From assembly GCA_017608575.1 (NCBI GenBank), contig JAFCFP010000002.1, positions 1 to 54,349 on the forward strand: a DNA stretch of 54,349 nucleotides. The letters run 5' to 3'. The stretch's first letter is position 1; the number at the start of each line of letters is the position of its first letter. Below, one piece after another: positions 24,573 through 32,232 of the stretch. A program made the position numbers and the translations under genes. The notes under the pieces are model-generated. The model had not been told where the DNA came from. It did no database searches and saw nothing but the letters and a program-made list of their open reading frames with translations. The stretch is from Candidatus Iainarchaeum sp. GTDB taxonomy: Archaea; Iainarchaeota; Iainarchaeia; Iainarchaeales; DTGL01.

Positions 24573-25636
24573 GGGAAAAAATAAATGAATTATTTGATTT
24601 AACTGGCTTGGAGCAAGTTCTCTTGTTCAACAGATTCTTGGAACAACCTTATTTTCATTATTTTTCACAGCTTCCACTGGAACAATTTCAAGGAAATGCA
24701 TTGCTGTTAATAAAAGGAAAAAAACCAATTGTTACTTGCACTTTTTTGGACTGCTATGCTGCAAAAAAAGAAAAAACAATTTCAGTAAAAAAAATTTCAA
24801 GCAAAAAAGAATTTATTAAATTTGTTGAAAAAAAATTTCCAAAAAAAGAAATAGGCATAAATTACGCAGAGCACTCTTTAGTGCAATTAAGAAAACTTAA
24901 AAAACTCTTTAAGGTAAAAAAATTCGTAAACATTCAACAACAACTGGAAAAACTACGCGAGCAAAAAACAAAAAAGGAAATTGCAAGCATTCGCAGAGCC
25001 GTTGAGTTAACAGAAAAAGCAATGGACAAAATTCCATCTTTTTACCATAAGGGAATGACTGAAAGGGATTTGGCTATTGAACTGGAATGCTTTGTGTTGA
25101 AAAAAGGAGCCAATGGGCTTTCCTTTCCAATAATTGTTGCTTCAGGAAAGCATTCGGCAATACCGCACTATATTACCTCAAATAAAAAAATTCAAAACGG
25201 CTTTCTGCTTGTAGACTTTGGTGTACGCTATAAGAACTATTGCGCGGACCTGAGTAGGACTTTTTTTGTTGGTAGAGTGGGAAAAAAAGAAAAAGAAATG
25301 TATTCTACGGTTTTCCGGGCAAAAAAGAATGCTGAAGAGATTGCGAAAGCAAGTGTAAAAGCCTCTGCGCTCTTTGATGCTGCAAACACAGAACTTCAAA
25401 AAGCGGGATTTAAAATGGTTCATGCTTTAGGGCATGGCATTGGCTTACAGGACCATGATTTTCCAACAGAAATCAGCAAGAAAAGCAAGTGGTTGCTTAA
25501 ACCACAAATGTGTTTAGCAATAGAGCCCGCTGTTTATGGAAAATTTGGCGGCATTCGATTGGAAGACAATTATGTAATGAAAAAGAAAAAACTGGAAAAG
25601 CTGAGCAGTGCTCCAAAAGAACTCATTGAATTGTAA
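24569..25636 (+). CDS. M24 family metallopeptidase (Xaa-Pro dipeptidase-like)
   Basis: A 355-residue pita-bread-fold peptidase likely to cut Xaa-Pro bonds. All five dinuclear-metal ligands are visible: Asp in LLVDFGVR, Asp in CADLSRTFF, His in HALGHGIGLQDHD, Glu in LAIEPAVYG and Glu in IRLEDNYVM. The N-terminal creatinase-like domain (about 1-130) is Lys-rich. ATG 24569 overlaps the stop of the M29 gene, so the earlier ATG at 24539 is rejected. Confidence 0.92.
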   Translation: MREKINELFDLTGLEQVLLFNRFLEQPYFHYFSQLPLEQFQGNALLLIKGKKPIVTCTFLDCYAAKKEKTISVKKISSKKEFIKFVEKKFPKKEIGINYAEHSLVQLRKLKKLFKVKKFVNIQQQLEKLREQKTKKEIASIRRAVELTEKAMDKIPSFYHKGMTERDLAIELECFVLKKGANGLSFPIIVASGKHSAIPHYITSNKKIQNGFLLVDFGVRYKNYCADLSRTFFVGRVGKKEKEMYSTVFRAKKNAEEIAKASVKASALFDAANTELQKAGFKMVHALGHGIGLQDHDFPTEISKKSKWLLKPQMCLAIEPAVYGKFGGIRLEDNYVMKKKKLEKLSSAPKELIEL

Positions 25637-25753
25637 AAAGTGGAAGAAAAAAATAAATAATCAGTGAACTATTTTTATTTAATATTAAAAGAAGCCAAAG
25701 GAAAAAACTTCCAAGAGAAAGAAAAGCAAGAGAAGCATATGCTTGTTCATTAG

Positions 25754-25888
25754 CTAAGGACTCGTTAATAAAATCTCCGCATCCAGCAACCGTTCCTTTG
25801 AAATATCCAGGGCAATTGCTGCTTTTGACTTGTCCGGTTTGTCCTTTCTCAAAAGTCTTTTTTCAATGCACTCGTTGAATTTGGTCAT
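25754..25888 (-). pseudogene. Truncated HEPN-domain toxin remnant
   Basis: The ATG overlaps the stop of the MNT gene (ATGA), the usual arrangement of HEPN/MNT pairs. The 44 residues begin with MTKFNECIEKRLLRK and continue with IALDISKERLLDAEILL, which is the N-terminal helix region of archaeal HEPN proteins. A TAG then ends the frame. A full HEPN has about 110-140 residues, including the catalytic RxxxxH motif, which is absent. The 117 bp beyond it to the M24 gene are AT-rich, and I could not recover a convincing continuation. Confidence 0.6.
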
Positions 25889-26431
25889 TCAACCACCGGT
25901 AACTCTCCCCTTAAGGGAATTCCCTCAATTAAGATTCTCTGGTAAAAAGGCTTGTCCTTACTTGCCTTTTTACTCCACTCGCTTGGACTATAGACAGAGT
26001 AGTTTATTTCCCTTTTGAGTTTTTTTTCAAATTTGCTTAAATCCAACTCTTTTTTATTTTTGGAAATAATCAATAAATCCAAATCGCTTTCGCTGCTGTC
26101 CTCTCCTCTCGCAGTGCTCCCAAATAAAACAATCGACAGGGGTTTTAACTCGGATTCAATTTTTTCAATCAAACCACTTTTCTCGACTTTTTCCAAAGAA
26201 TAAGCGGTTTTAAGCAGCCGAAATCGGTTGTTATTGATATTTGCTCTAAATAAAACCAGGTTTGCCTTTTTCTTTTTTTCAACAAATTTTTCTTTCACAA
26301 ATTTGTCCAGCTGTGTTTGCAGTCGGGGCAGAAACATTACATTCTTTTGCAACGCCCCTCAAATGAAATTCCTTAAAGGGTTTTTCAAAAAACAATTCAA
26401 GTATTTTCTGACCAGCATACTCCTCAAACAT
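25885..26431 (-). pseudogene. Frameshifted wHTH-MNT nucleotidyltransferase (antitoxin)
   Basis: Two frames together make one protein. From ATG 26431 (AGGTG ribosome site) the first frame encodes a winged-helix start (MFEEYAGQKILELFFEKPF, then EFHLRGVAKECNVS). At about 26311 an extra base, or a two-base loss, shifts the frame. The second frame continues LDKFVKEKFVEKKKKANLVL and the MNT domain with LFGSTARGEDSSESDLDLLI, the GSxxRG...DxD nucleotidyltransferase motif. Such proteins are antitoxins for HEPN toxins. With the truncated HEPN remnant, the module is decaying; a sequencing error is the alternative for the single-base shift. The intact second frame alone is 25885-26352. Confidence 0.7.
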
Positions 26432-26440
26432 AAATTACAC

Positions 26441-26471
26441 CTAACAATTGTAAAATACAACTAACAATTGT
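26441..26471. promoter_or_regulatory. Tandem CTAACAATTGT operator-like repeats
   Basis: Identical 11-base copies at 26441-26451 and 26461-26471, exactly 20 bp apart, each with a palindromic ACAATTGT core. They sit between the shared TATA region and the wHTH-MNT start, and just upstream of the TATA for nucS-thi. This is a likely operator, perhaps for the winged-helix antitoxin itself (autoregulation). Confidence 0.5.
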
Positions 26472-26472
26472 T

Positions 26473-26484
26473 CTTTTAAATTTT
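26473..26484. promoter_or_regulatory. Bidirectional TATA region for wHTH-MNT and nucS-thi
   Basis: CTTTTAAATTTTATG reads as a TATA element on both strands. On the plus strand it predicts a transcription start near 26505, downstream of ATG 26485 and before ATG 26554. That decides the nucS start. Confidence 0.4.
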
Positions 26485-26553
26485 ATGTTTATGCGCCGTG
26501 GTCAGCAAACAGGTGCAAATTCAATTAAAAAAAATTTTGCCTCCATCTATTTC

Positions 26554-27303
26554 ATGCAATTAGAGCAGGCTCAATCAATTATTGCAGAAGCAGTGCAAAA
26601 AAAACAATTGCTATGCGTTGTTGGAAACTGCTTTGTCGAATATTGGGGTCGCGCCGCATCAAAGCTGCCAAAAGGAAAGAGAATGCTTTTAATTAAAGGC
26701 GATTCAAGTTTTGCAATTCACCAAAACAAAAACTTACGTCCAACCAATTATATGATGAACGCTGCTATTTCTTGCGAACTGCAGGGCGAAAACTTGGTGC
26801 TCAAAGCAACTAAAAGAAAACCCAAGGAATCAATCACTGTAACCTTTTACAGCATTGAGTTTGCAAAGGCATTTGAAATGGAGGATTCTGCCGACATTAG
26901 GTTGTTTGGCTCTGAAACAGAATTAAGCAGGGAATTAATGCAGGATTTGAGTTTTATTGAACCCGGCTTAAAACCCGCGCAAAGCGAGTGCCCTTTCAGG
27001 AAAGGAGTAGTGGATATTCTTGCTGAAGACGTAGAAGGCAATCTCGTAGTAGTGGAAGTGAAAAGAAGAAAGGCTGATTATAAAGCAGTAACTCAATTGG
27101 AGCGTTACATGAAACAAGTGGAAAAAATAAAGGGAAAACGCACTCGTGGCATTCTAATAGCACCAGACATTCAAAAAAACGCACGCGAGCTCTTGGAAGA
27201 GTCTGGCTTAGAATTTGCAAAATTTGACTTTGAAATAGGCAACCCAAAAGCCAAAATTAAAGGCATTAAAAAAAAGCAACGCGATCTTAAGGAGTTTTTT
27301 TAA
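26554..27303 (+). CDS. nucS: Endonuclease NucS (EndoMS), mismatch-specific
   Basis: A 249-residue DNA nuclease that cuts mismatch-containing or branched DNA in archaea and replaces MutS/MutL function. The N-terminal binding domain is VGNCFVEYWGRAASKLPKGK. The catalytic RecB-like domain has GVVDILAEDVEG (Asp), VVVEVKRRKA (Glu and Lys), and TQLERYMKQ (Gln). I use ATG 26554 because the TATA position puts the earlier ATG 26485 outside the message and its 23 extra residues look unrelated. It is followed 23 bp later by thiM. Confidence 0.9.
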   Translation: MQLEQAQSIIAEAVQKKQLLCVVGNCFVEYWGRAASKLPKGKRMLLIKGDSSFAIHQNKNLRPTNYMMNAAISCELQGENLVLKATKRKPKESITVTFYSIEFAKAFEMEDSADIRLFGSETELSRELMQDLSFIEPGLKPAQSECPFRKGVVDILAEDVEGNLVVVEVKRRKADYKAVTQLERYMKQVEKIKGKRTRGILIAPDIQKNARELLEESGLEFAKFDFEIGNPKAKIKGIKKKQRDLKEFF

Positions 27304-27326
27304 CTCTTTTCTTCTTCTTTTTTACC

Positions 27327-28133
27327 ATGGATTGGAAAAAAGAAGCTGGCAGAATTCTCATGCACGTAGGGCAAAAAAAGCCATTAGTGCACCATTTGAC
27401 CAATTGGGTCACAATTTATGACTGCGCCAATATTACAAGGATTGTTGGTGCATTACCGGTAATGGCTCACGCTAAAGAAGAAGTGCAGGAAATGGTTTCT
27501 ATTGCACAGGCACTAGTGTTAAACATTGGCACTCTCACACCAGCTTTTGTGGAATCAATGCTTTTGGCTGGAAAAAAAGCCAATGAATTAGGCATTCCAA
27601 TAGTGCTTGATGCTGTGGGCGCTGGCGCTACAAGACTGCGCACTGAAAAAGCAAAAGAATTAATGCACTCACTGCAGCTTGCAGTAATAAAGGGAAATTC
27701 CTCAGAAATTGCAACACTTGCAGGCTTGAATGCAGAAACTCGTGGCGTTGAAGCATCAAAAGTGGAAAAAGACCTCAAAAAAGTTGCAAAACAACTGGCA
27801 AAAAGCAGTAATGCAACAATTGTTATTACTGGAAAAGAAGATATTGTTTCCAATGGAAAAAACACTGTGCTTGTAAAAAATGGCCATGAATTAATGGGTT
27901 GTTTTGTTGGCACTGGCTGCATGCTGGCATCAGTGCTTGGAGCATTTTGCGGAGTAGAAAAAAACTCATTCAAAGCAGCTGTTGCTGCAACTTGCTGTTT
28001 TGGGATTGCCGGAGAGCTTGCAGCAAAAAAAGCCGTTGCACCAGCAGCTTATAAGAATGAATTCTTTGATGCCTTTTTTGGGTTGGATGCTAATACAGTT
28101 GAAAAAAAGGCAAGAATAGTGGAAGTGGAGTAA
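27327..28133 (+). CDS. thiM: Hydroxyethylthiazole kinase
   Basis: A 268-residue kinase that phosphorylates the thiamine thiazole moiety (salvage branch). Family motifs are KPLVHHLTNWVTIYDCANI, VLDAVGAGATRLRT, AVIKGNSSEI, and the catalytic VGTGCMLASVLGAF. It opens a tightly packed thiM-thiE-thiC-thiL-marC operon: its stop overlaps the thiE start (TAATG). It starts 23 bp after nucS, with no separate promoter or TPP riboswitch visible in the gap. Confidence 0.96.
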   Translation: MDWKKEAGRILMHVGQKKPLVHHLTNWVTIYDCANITRIVGALPVMAHAKEEVQEMVSIAQALVLNIGTLTPAFVESMLLAGKKANELGIPIVLDAVGAGATRLRTEKAKELMHSLQLAVIKGNSSEIATLAGLNAETRGVEASKVEKDLKKVAKQLAKSSNATIVITGKEDIVSNGKNTVLVKNGHELMGCFVGTGCMLASVLGAFCGVEKNSFKAAVAATCCFGIAGELAAKKAVAPAAYKNEFFDAFFGLDANTVEKKARIVEVE

Positions 28134-28765
28134 TGCTTGAAAAAATTGGTCTTTACTTTATTACCGATAGCAGTCTAACAAAAAACAGTGTAATAGAGGA
28201 TTGCAGAATTGCAATTGATGCAGGAGTTCAAGTTATCCAATACAGGGAAAAAAAACTAAAAAAAGAACAAATGCTAGAAGAAGCTTTGGAGATTTCAAGA
28301 ATGTGCAGAAATGCAGGAGTTGTATTTATTGTAAACGATGACATTGAAACAGCTCACAGAGTGAACGCGGACGGTGTGCACTTGGGGCAGGAAGACATGC
28401 CAATTGAAAAAGCCCGCTCTTTGCTGGGAAATAAAATAATTGGAATAACAGTTCATAATTTGAGCGAGGCAATTGAAGCTGAAAAAAAAGGAGCTGATTA
28501 CTTGGGAGCAAGCCCTATTTTTCACACTGACACAAAAAAAGACGCAGGAAAGCCAATCGGCTGCAAGGCATTGGCTGAAATAAAAAGCAATGTAAAAATT
28601 CCTGTTATTGCAATTGGTGGAATTAAAATGGGCAATCTTGAAGAAGTAATCCGGGCAGGCGTTGATGGCGTGTGCATGATTTCAGCAATTGTGGGAAAGG
28701 AAAACATGGCTGAAAGAATCCGAAGAGTTGAAGAAATAATTAGGAAAGCGAGGGACAAAAAATGA
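28133..28765 (+). CDS. thiE: Thiamine-phosphate synthase
   Basis: A 210-residue TIM-barrel enzyme that joins HMP-pyrophosphate and thiazole phosphate to thiamine phosphate. Signature segments are VIQYREKKLKKEQM, IVNDDIETAHRVNADGVHLGQEDMP (read in two parts) and DYLGASPIF. The stop overlaps the thiC ATG (ATGA). It supplies the product that ThiL phosphorylates. Confidence 0.95.
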   Translation: MLEKIGLYFITDSSLTKNSVIEDCRIAIDAGVQVIQYREKKLKKEQMLEEALEISRMCRNAGVVFIVNDDIETAHRVNADGVHLGQEDMPIEKARSLLGNKIIGITVHNLSEAIEAEKKGADYLGASPIFHTDTKKDAGKPIGCKALAEIKSNVKIPVIAIGGIKMGNLEEVIRAGVDGVCMISAIVGKENMAERIRRVEEIIRKARDKK

Positions 28766-30012
28766 CTCAATTGGAAAAAGCAATAAATGGAAAAATTACG
28801 CGTGAAATGAAACTTGTTGCAAAAAAAGAATCCATTAGCAGGGAAACTGTTAGGAAAAAAATTGCAAAAGGAGAACTGGTTATTCCAGCAAACAAAAACC
28901 ATTTAAAGAAAGGACTGAAGGCAATTGGAATTGGTTCAATGCTGAGCACCAAAATCAACACCAATCTTGGAACAAGCCATTTAATGAATGATGAAAAATG
29001 CGAAATTGAAAAATTAAAAATAGCAGTAAAGTATGGAACAGACACTGCAATGGATTTAAGCACTGGACCGGGAATTGACTCCATGCGGAAAAAAATAATC
29101 CGCAAATCAAGCATTCCAATAGGAACAGTTCCAATATACCAAGTATTAGCCGAAAAAGGCTTTCAAGGAATTTCAAAAGATGAAATATTTGACACAATTG
29201 AAAAACAATGCAAAGACGGAGTGGACTTCATTACAGTGCATGCGGGAATTACTAAAAAAAACGCTGCACTGGCAAAAGGCCGTCTCACTGGAATTGTGAG
29301 CAGGGGCGGTTCAATGACAGCAAAATGGATGAAAAAACACAATAAGGAAAACCCATTGTTTGAATTCTTTGATGAATTGTGTGAAATTGCCAAAAAATAT
29401 GATGTAACGCTTAGTTTGGGCGACGCGCTGCGACCAGGTTCACTTAAAGATGCAACTGATTACGCTCAAATAACCGAACTAAAAACACTTGGAATGCTCG
29501 CATTAAAAGCCCAAAGCAATGGAGTGCAAGTAATAATTGAAGGACCTGGCCACATTCCCTTAAACGAAATCAAAAAAAACATGGAATTGGAAAAAAAATA
29601 CTGCCATAATGCTCCATTCTATGTGCTTGGACCGATTGTAACAGATGTTGCACCAGGCTACGACCATATAACCGGCGCAATTGGGGCAAGCGTTGCTGCA
29701 ATGCATGGCGCAGCATTTCTTTGCTATGTTACTCCAAGCGAGCACTTGGGCCTTCCGAGCGTGGAGGACGTTAAAGAAGGCGTTATTGCTTTTAAGATTG
29801 CAGCGCATGCAGCGGACATTGCAAAGGGAATTAAAAGCGCCAGAAAATGGGACGACGAAATGTCAAGGAACAGAAAAAAACTAAACTGGAAAAAAATGAT
29901 TGAACTAGCAATGGATTCCCAAAAAGCAAAAGATTACAGGAAAAGATTGAACAAAAGCATTTCCAGTGGAACGTGCTCGATGTGCGGAAAATTCTGTCCA
30001 ATGAAAGAATAG
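28762..30012 (+). CDS. thiC: Phosphomethylpyrimidine synthase
   Basis: A 416-residue radical-SAM-type enzyme that rearranges aminoimidazole ribotide to HMP-phosphate. The C-terminal cluster motif CSMCGKFCPMKE is present and supplies the [4Fe-4S] cysteines. The short archaeal length (about 420 rather than 600 residues) fits. Other features are LSLGDALRPGSLKDA and IEGPGHIPLNEI. It gives de novo pyrimidine synthesis; no ThiD-type HMP-phosphate kinase lies in this operon. Confidence 0.96.
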   Translation: MTQLEKAINGKITREMKLVAKKESISRETVRKKIAKGELVIPANKNHLKKGLKAIGIGSMLSTKINTNLGTSHLMNDEKCEIEKLKIAVKYGTDTAMDLSTGPGIDSMRKKIIRKSSIPIGTVPIYQVLAEKGFQGISKDEIFDTIEKQCKDGVDFITVHAGITKKNAALAKGRLTGIVSRGGSMTAKWMKKHNKENPLFEFFDELCEIAKKYDVTLSLGDALRPGSLKDATDYAQITELKTLGMLALKAQSNGVQVIIEGPGHIPLNEIKKNMELEKKYCHNAPFYVLGPIVTDVAPGYDHITGAIGASVAAMHGAAFLCYVTPSEHLGLPSVEDVKEGVIAFKIAAHAADIAKGIKSARKWDDEMSRNRKKLNWKKMIELAMDSQKAKDYRKRLNKSISSGTCSMCGKFCPMKE

Positions 30013-30020
30013 GGAAAAAC

Positions 30021-30989
30021 ATGGAAATTGAAAAAATCGGAGAATTTGAACTGATTAAAAGAATCGCCAAAAAAGTTGGAAAAGGAAAAGCATTTATTGG
30101 AATAGGTGATGACGCAGCAGTAATTAAAGCAGGTAATGAGCTTTTGCTTTGGACTGTTGACACAATGGTTGAAGGAGACCACTTTTCTCTTAAATGGTTC
30201 ACTCCCAAACAAATTGGAATGAAAGCAATTGAAATAAACGCAAGTGATATTTATTCAATGGGCGGAAAGCCAACTTATGCACTTGTAACACTAGTACTGC
30301 CAGAAAAAACAAAAATTGGACTAATTGATGGAATATACAATGGATTGCTTTCAACTGCAAAAAAGCACGGAATTGAAATAGTTGGTGGCAACATTACGCA
30401 TGGAAAACAGCTTGCAATTGATTTGACACTGCTTGGCGTTACAACCAAAAAAAAGCTGTTACTTAGAGGCAATGCAAAGCCAGGCGACTATGTATGCGTA
30501 ACAGGAAACCTCGGCGATTCACGAGCCGGATTGCTGTGCTTTCTTAAAAACATTCCAGGATTCAGCAAAGTAAAAAAGAAATACCTTGAACCAAAAGCCC
30601 AGCCAAAAAAAGCAAAAAGAATTCTTGGAAAAGCGAATGCAGCGATTGATGTAAGCGACGGCCTTGCATCGGAAATAAGAAACATTTGCACTCAAAGCAG
30701 GTGTGGTGCTGTCCTGTACTATGAAAAAATCCCTGTTTCAAGTGAGGCAAAAAAGGTAGCGGAAATGCTGGGACTCGATTCAAAAGAATTAGCGCTTTTT
30801 GGCGGTGAAGATTTTGAATTAGTATTTACTGTTCCAGAAAAAAAATTCAAAAAAGGAATGGGAATTGTAGTTGGCAGGACTACAAAAGAAAGAAAAATAT
30901 TTTTGCAAAAAAAAGGCGTTAAAAAGCCTCTTAAAAGGTTTGGATATGACCATTTTAAGGAAAACATTGAAAAGGTGAAAACTAAATGA
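30021..30989 (+). CDS. thiL: Thiamine-monophosphate kinase
   Basis: A 322-residue enzyme that makes thiamine diphosphate from thiamine phosphate and ATP. Features are FIGIGDDAAVIKAGN, DTMVEGDHFSL, SDIYSMGGKPTYA, the CVTGNLGDS segment and the aspartate-rich AAIDVSDGLASEI. ATG 30021 with an AGGGAA ribosome site is preferred over the earlier start inside thiC. Its end overlaps the marC ATG. Confidence 0.94.
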   Translation: MEIEKIGEFELIKRIAKKVGKGKAFIGIGDDAAVIKAGNELLLWTVDTMVEGDHFSLKWFTPKQIGMKAIEINASDIYSMGGKPTYALVTLVLPEKTKIGLIDGIYNGLLSTAKKHGIEIVGGNITHGKQLAIDLTLLGVTTKKKLLLRGNAKPGDYVCVTGNLGDSRAGLLCFLKNIPGFSKVKKKYLEPKAQPKKAKRILGKANAAIDVSDGLASEIRNICTQSRCGAVLYYEKIPVSSEAKKVAEMLGLDSKELALFGGEDFELVFTVPEKKFKKGMGIVVGRTTKERKIFLQKKGVKKPLKRFGYDHFKENIEKVKTK

Positions 30990-31627
30990 TTGCATTTTTT
31001 GCAACTGTTTTTGCTTCAATTTTTATATTGCTGACGCCTCTTGCAGCGCTTCCCGTGTTTATTGCATTTCTTGAAAGCTTCAGCAAGAAAGAAAAAAAGA
31101 AAATAATAAAAAAAAGCGTTTTAATTGCACTTCTTTTGTTTTATGCTTTCAGTATTTATGGAAAACTTTTCTTTGATTTTCTCGGGGTTAAAATGCATTC
31201 CTTTAAAATCGCGGGCGGAATCCTTTTGCTGGCAATATCTCTCGGAATGCTTTTGGAAAAAAACAAAGCCGAAAAACCCGAAAAGAAAAAAAGCAAAGGA
31301 ATTACAGGAGAAAGCATTGCAATAACGCCTCTTGCAATACCGGTTCTCACTGGCCCTGGCACAATAACCGCGGGAATAATGCTTTTTGGCAAGGTTTTCG
31401 AGTATTCAGTGAACGAAATGTATGGTTTCATAATTGCATTCATTGCTGGTTCTTTTCTGGCTTATCTGGCAACGTATTTAATTCTTTCAAGGGCACCATT
31501 GGTAACAAAAGCTATTGGACCGTTTGGAGAAAAAGTGATTGCAAAGGTAATGGGTCTGGTGCTATTGTCAATTTCAGTGCAGTTTATTTTAAACGGAGTG
31601 CAGGCATTCATTACTTCATTGGGTTAA
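30986..31627 (+). CDS. MarC family integral membrane protein
   Basis: A 213-residue membrane protein with about six helices, matching the MarC family of unknown function. The conserved ITPLAIPVLTGPGTITAGIM and the N-terminal ILLTPLAALPVFIAF are the diagnostic pieces. The start overlaps thiL by four bases, so it belongs to the operon. It may be a transporter, but nothing here shows the substrate. Confidence 0.88.
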   Translation: MIAFFATVFASIFILLTPLAALPVFIAFLESFSKKEKKKIIKKSVLIALLLFYAFSIYGKLFFDFLGVKMHSFKIAGGILLLAISLGMLLEKNKAEKPEKKKSKGITGESIAITPLAIPVLTGPGTITAGIMLFGKVFEYSVNEMYGFIIAFIAGSFLAYLATYLILSRAPLVTKAIGPFGEKVIAKVMGLVLLSISVQFILNGVQAFITSLG

Positions 31628-31636
31628 GGTGTTTTT

Positions 31637-32023
31637 ATGGGTTCCATTAAGGCAAAGTTTTCCCAGTTTGCTTCCCGCGTGGGAAGCATAATCCGGAGAA
31701 AAAAAACCAAAACAGAAAGCATTGAAACAATTGAAGAATCCAACAAAAAAGAAGACAATCTTATAATTGAAAACCCAAAAGAGGAAAAAGAAGATAAAAG
31801 GATTAAAATTGTTGAAATGCGTTCAAGGCTTCCAAGAAAAGAAGAAGACAAAAGCAAAGCATTGAGTGTTGCAGAGCAAATGGAGGTCGAACGCTTTGTT
31901 CAAACAATCAAGGAAGAAAAAGTAAAGTATTCAGAGGAAGAACTGCGAATTGTGTTAAGAGAAGAAGGTTTTAATGAAAGAGTGATTGAAGAAATTGTGA
32001 ACAGGCTGGTCAAAAAAGATTAG
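31637..32023 (+). CDS. Charged hypothetical protein with a C-terminal three-helix module
   Basis: A 128-residue, highly charged, mostly disordered-looking protein. An amphipathic N-terminus (IKAKFSQFASRVGSIIRRKK) could touch membrane. The C-terminal KYSEEELRIVLREEGFNERV has the look of a UBA-like small helical domain. AAGGTG is a good ribosome site and the gene follows marC by 9 bp, so it is probably part of the same operon. Not recognised; the helical module is inference. Confidence 0.6.
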   Translation: MGSIKAKFSQFASRVGSIIRRKKTKTESIETIEESNKKEDNLIIENPKEEKEDKRIKIVEMRSRLPRKEEDKSKALSVAEQMEVERFVQTIKEEKVKYSEEELRIVLREEGFNERVIEEIVNRLVKKD

Positions 32024-32148
32024 GATGCCTCACCGATCTCCCATTCCAATTCAATGGAAGAACTCTCCAGTTTAATCCACTCCCTTATTATTTCATCCTG
32101 CTTTCGCTTCATTCTTCTTTTTTCATTTTCTTCAAAGGCATAAGGCAT
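32020..32148 (-). CDS. Possible 42-residue small protein
   Basis: An ATG-initiated frame encoding MPYAFEENEKRRMKRKQDE and ending IELEWEIGEAS. It has a helical, charged composition reminiscent of small antitoxins or protein fragments. It has no clear ribosome site and its end overlaps the convergent hypothetical gene. It fills most of the 209 bp gap before enolase. It could equally be a remnant or chance. Confidence 0.25.
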   Translation of the reverse strand: MPYAFEENEKRRMKRKQDEIIREWIKLESSSIELEWEIGEAS

Positions 32149-32232
32149 AAAACCAAGGAAATTCAAACAGCGAAAGATTAATTAATTTAACTTTTTTGCC
32201 CTTTAAAAAAAACCTGATAAAAATTGTTTAAT

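Noticed and set aside
26353..26440. A separate small gene between the MNT frame and the repeats
   Set aside because: The reading frame from ATG 26431 is the winged-helix start of the same protein, shifted by one frame.
27303..27327. A TPP riboswitch before thiM
   Set aside because: The gap is 23 bases and holds no conserved TPP-aptamer pieces.
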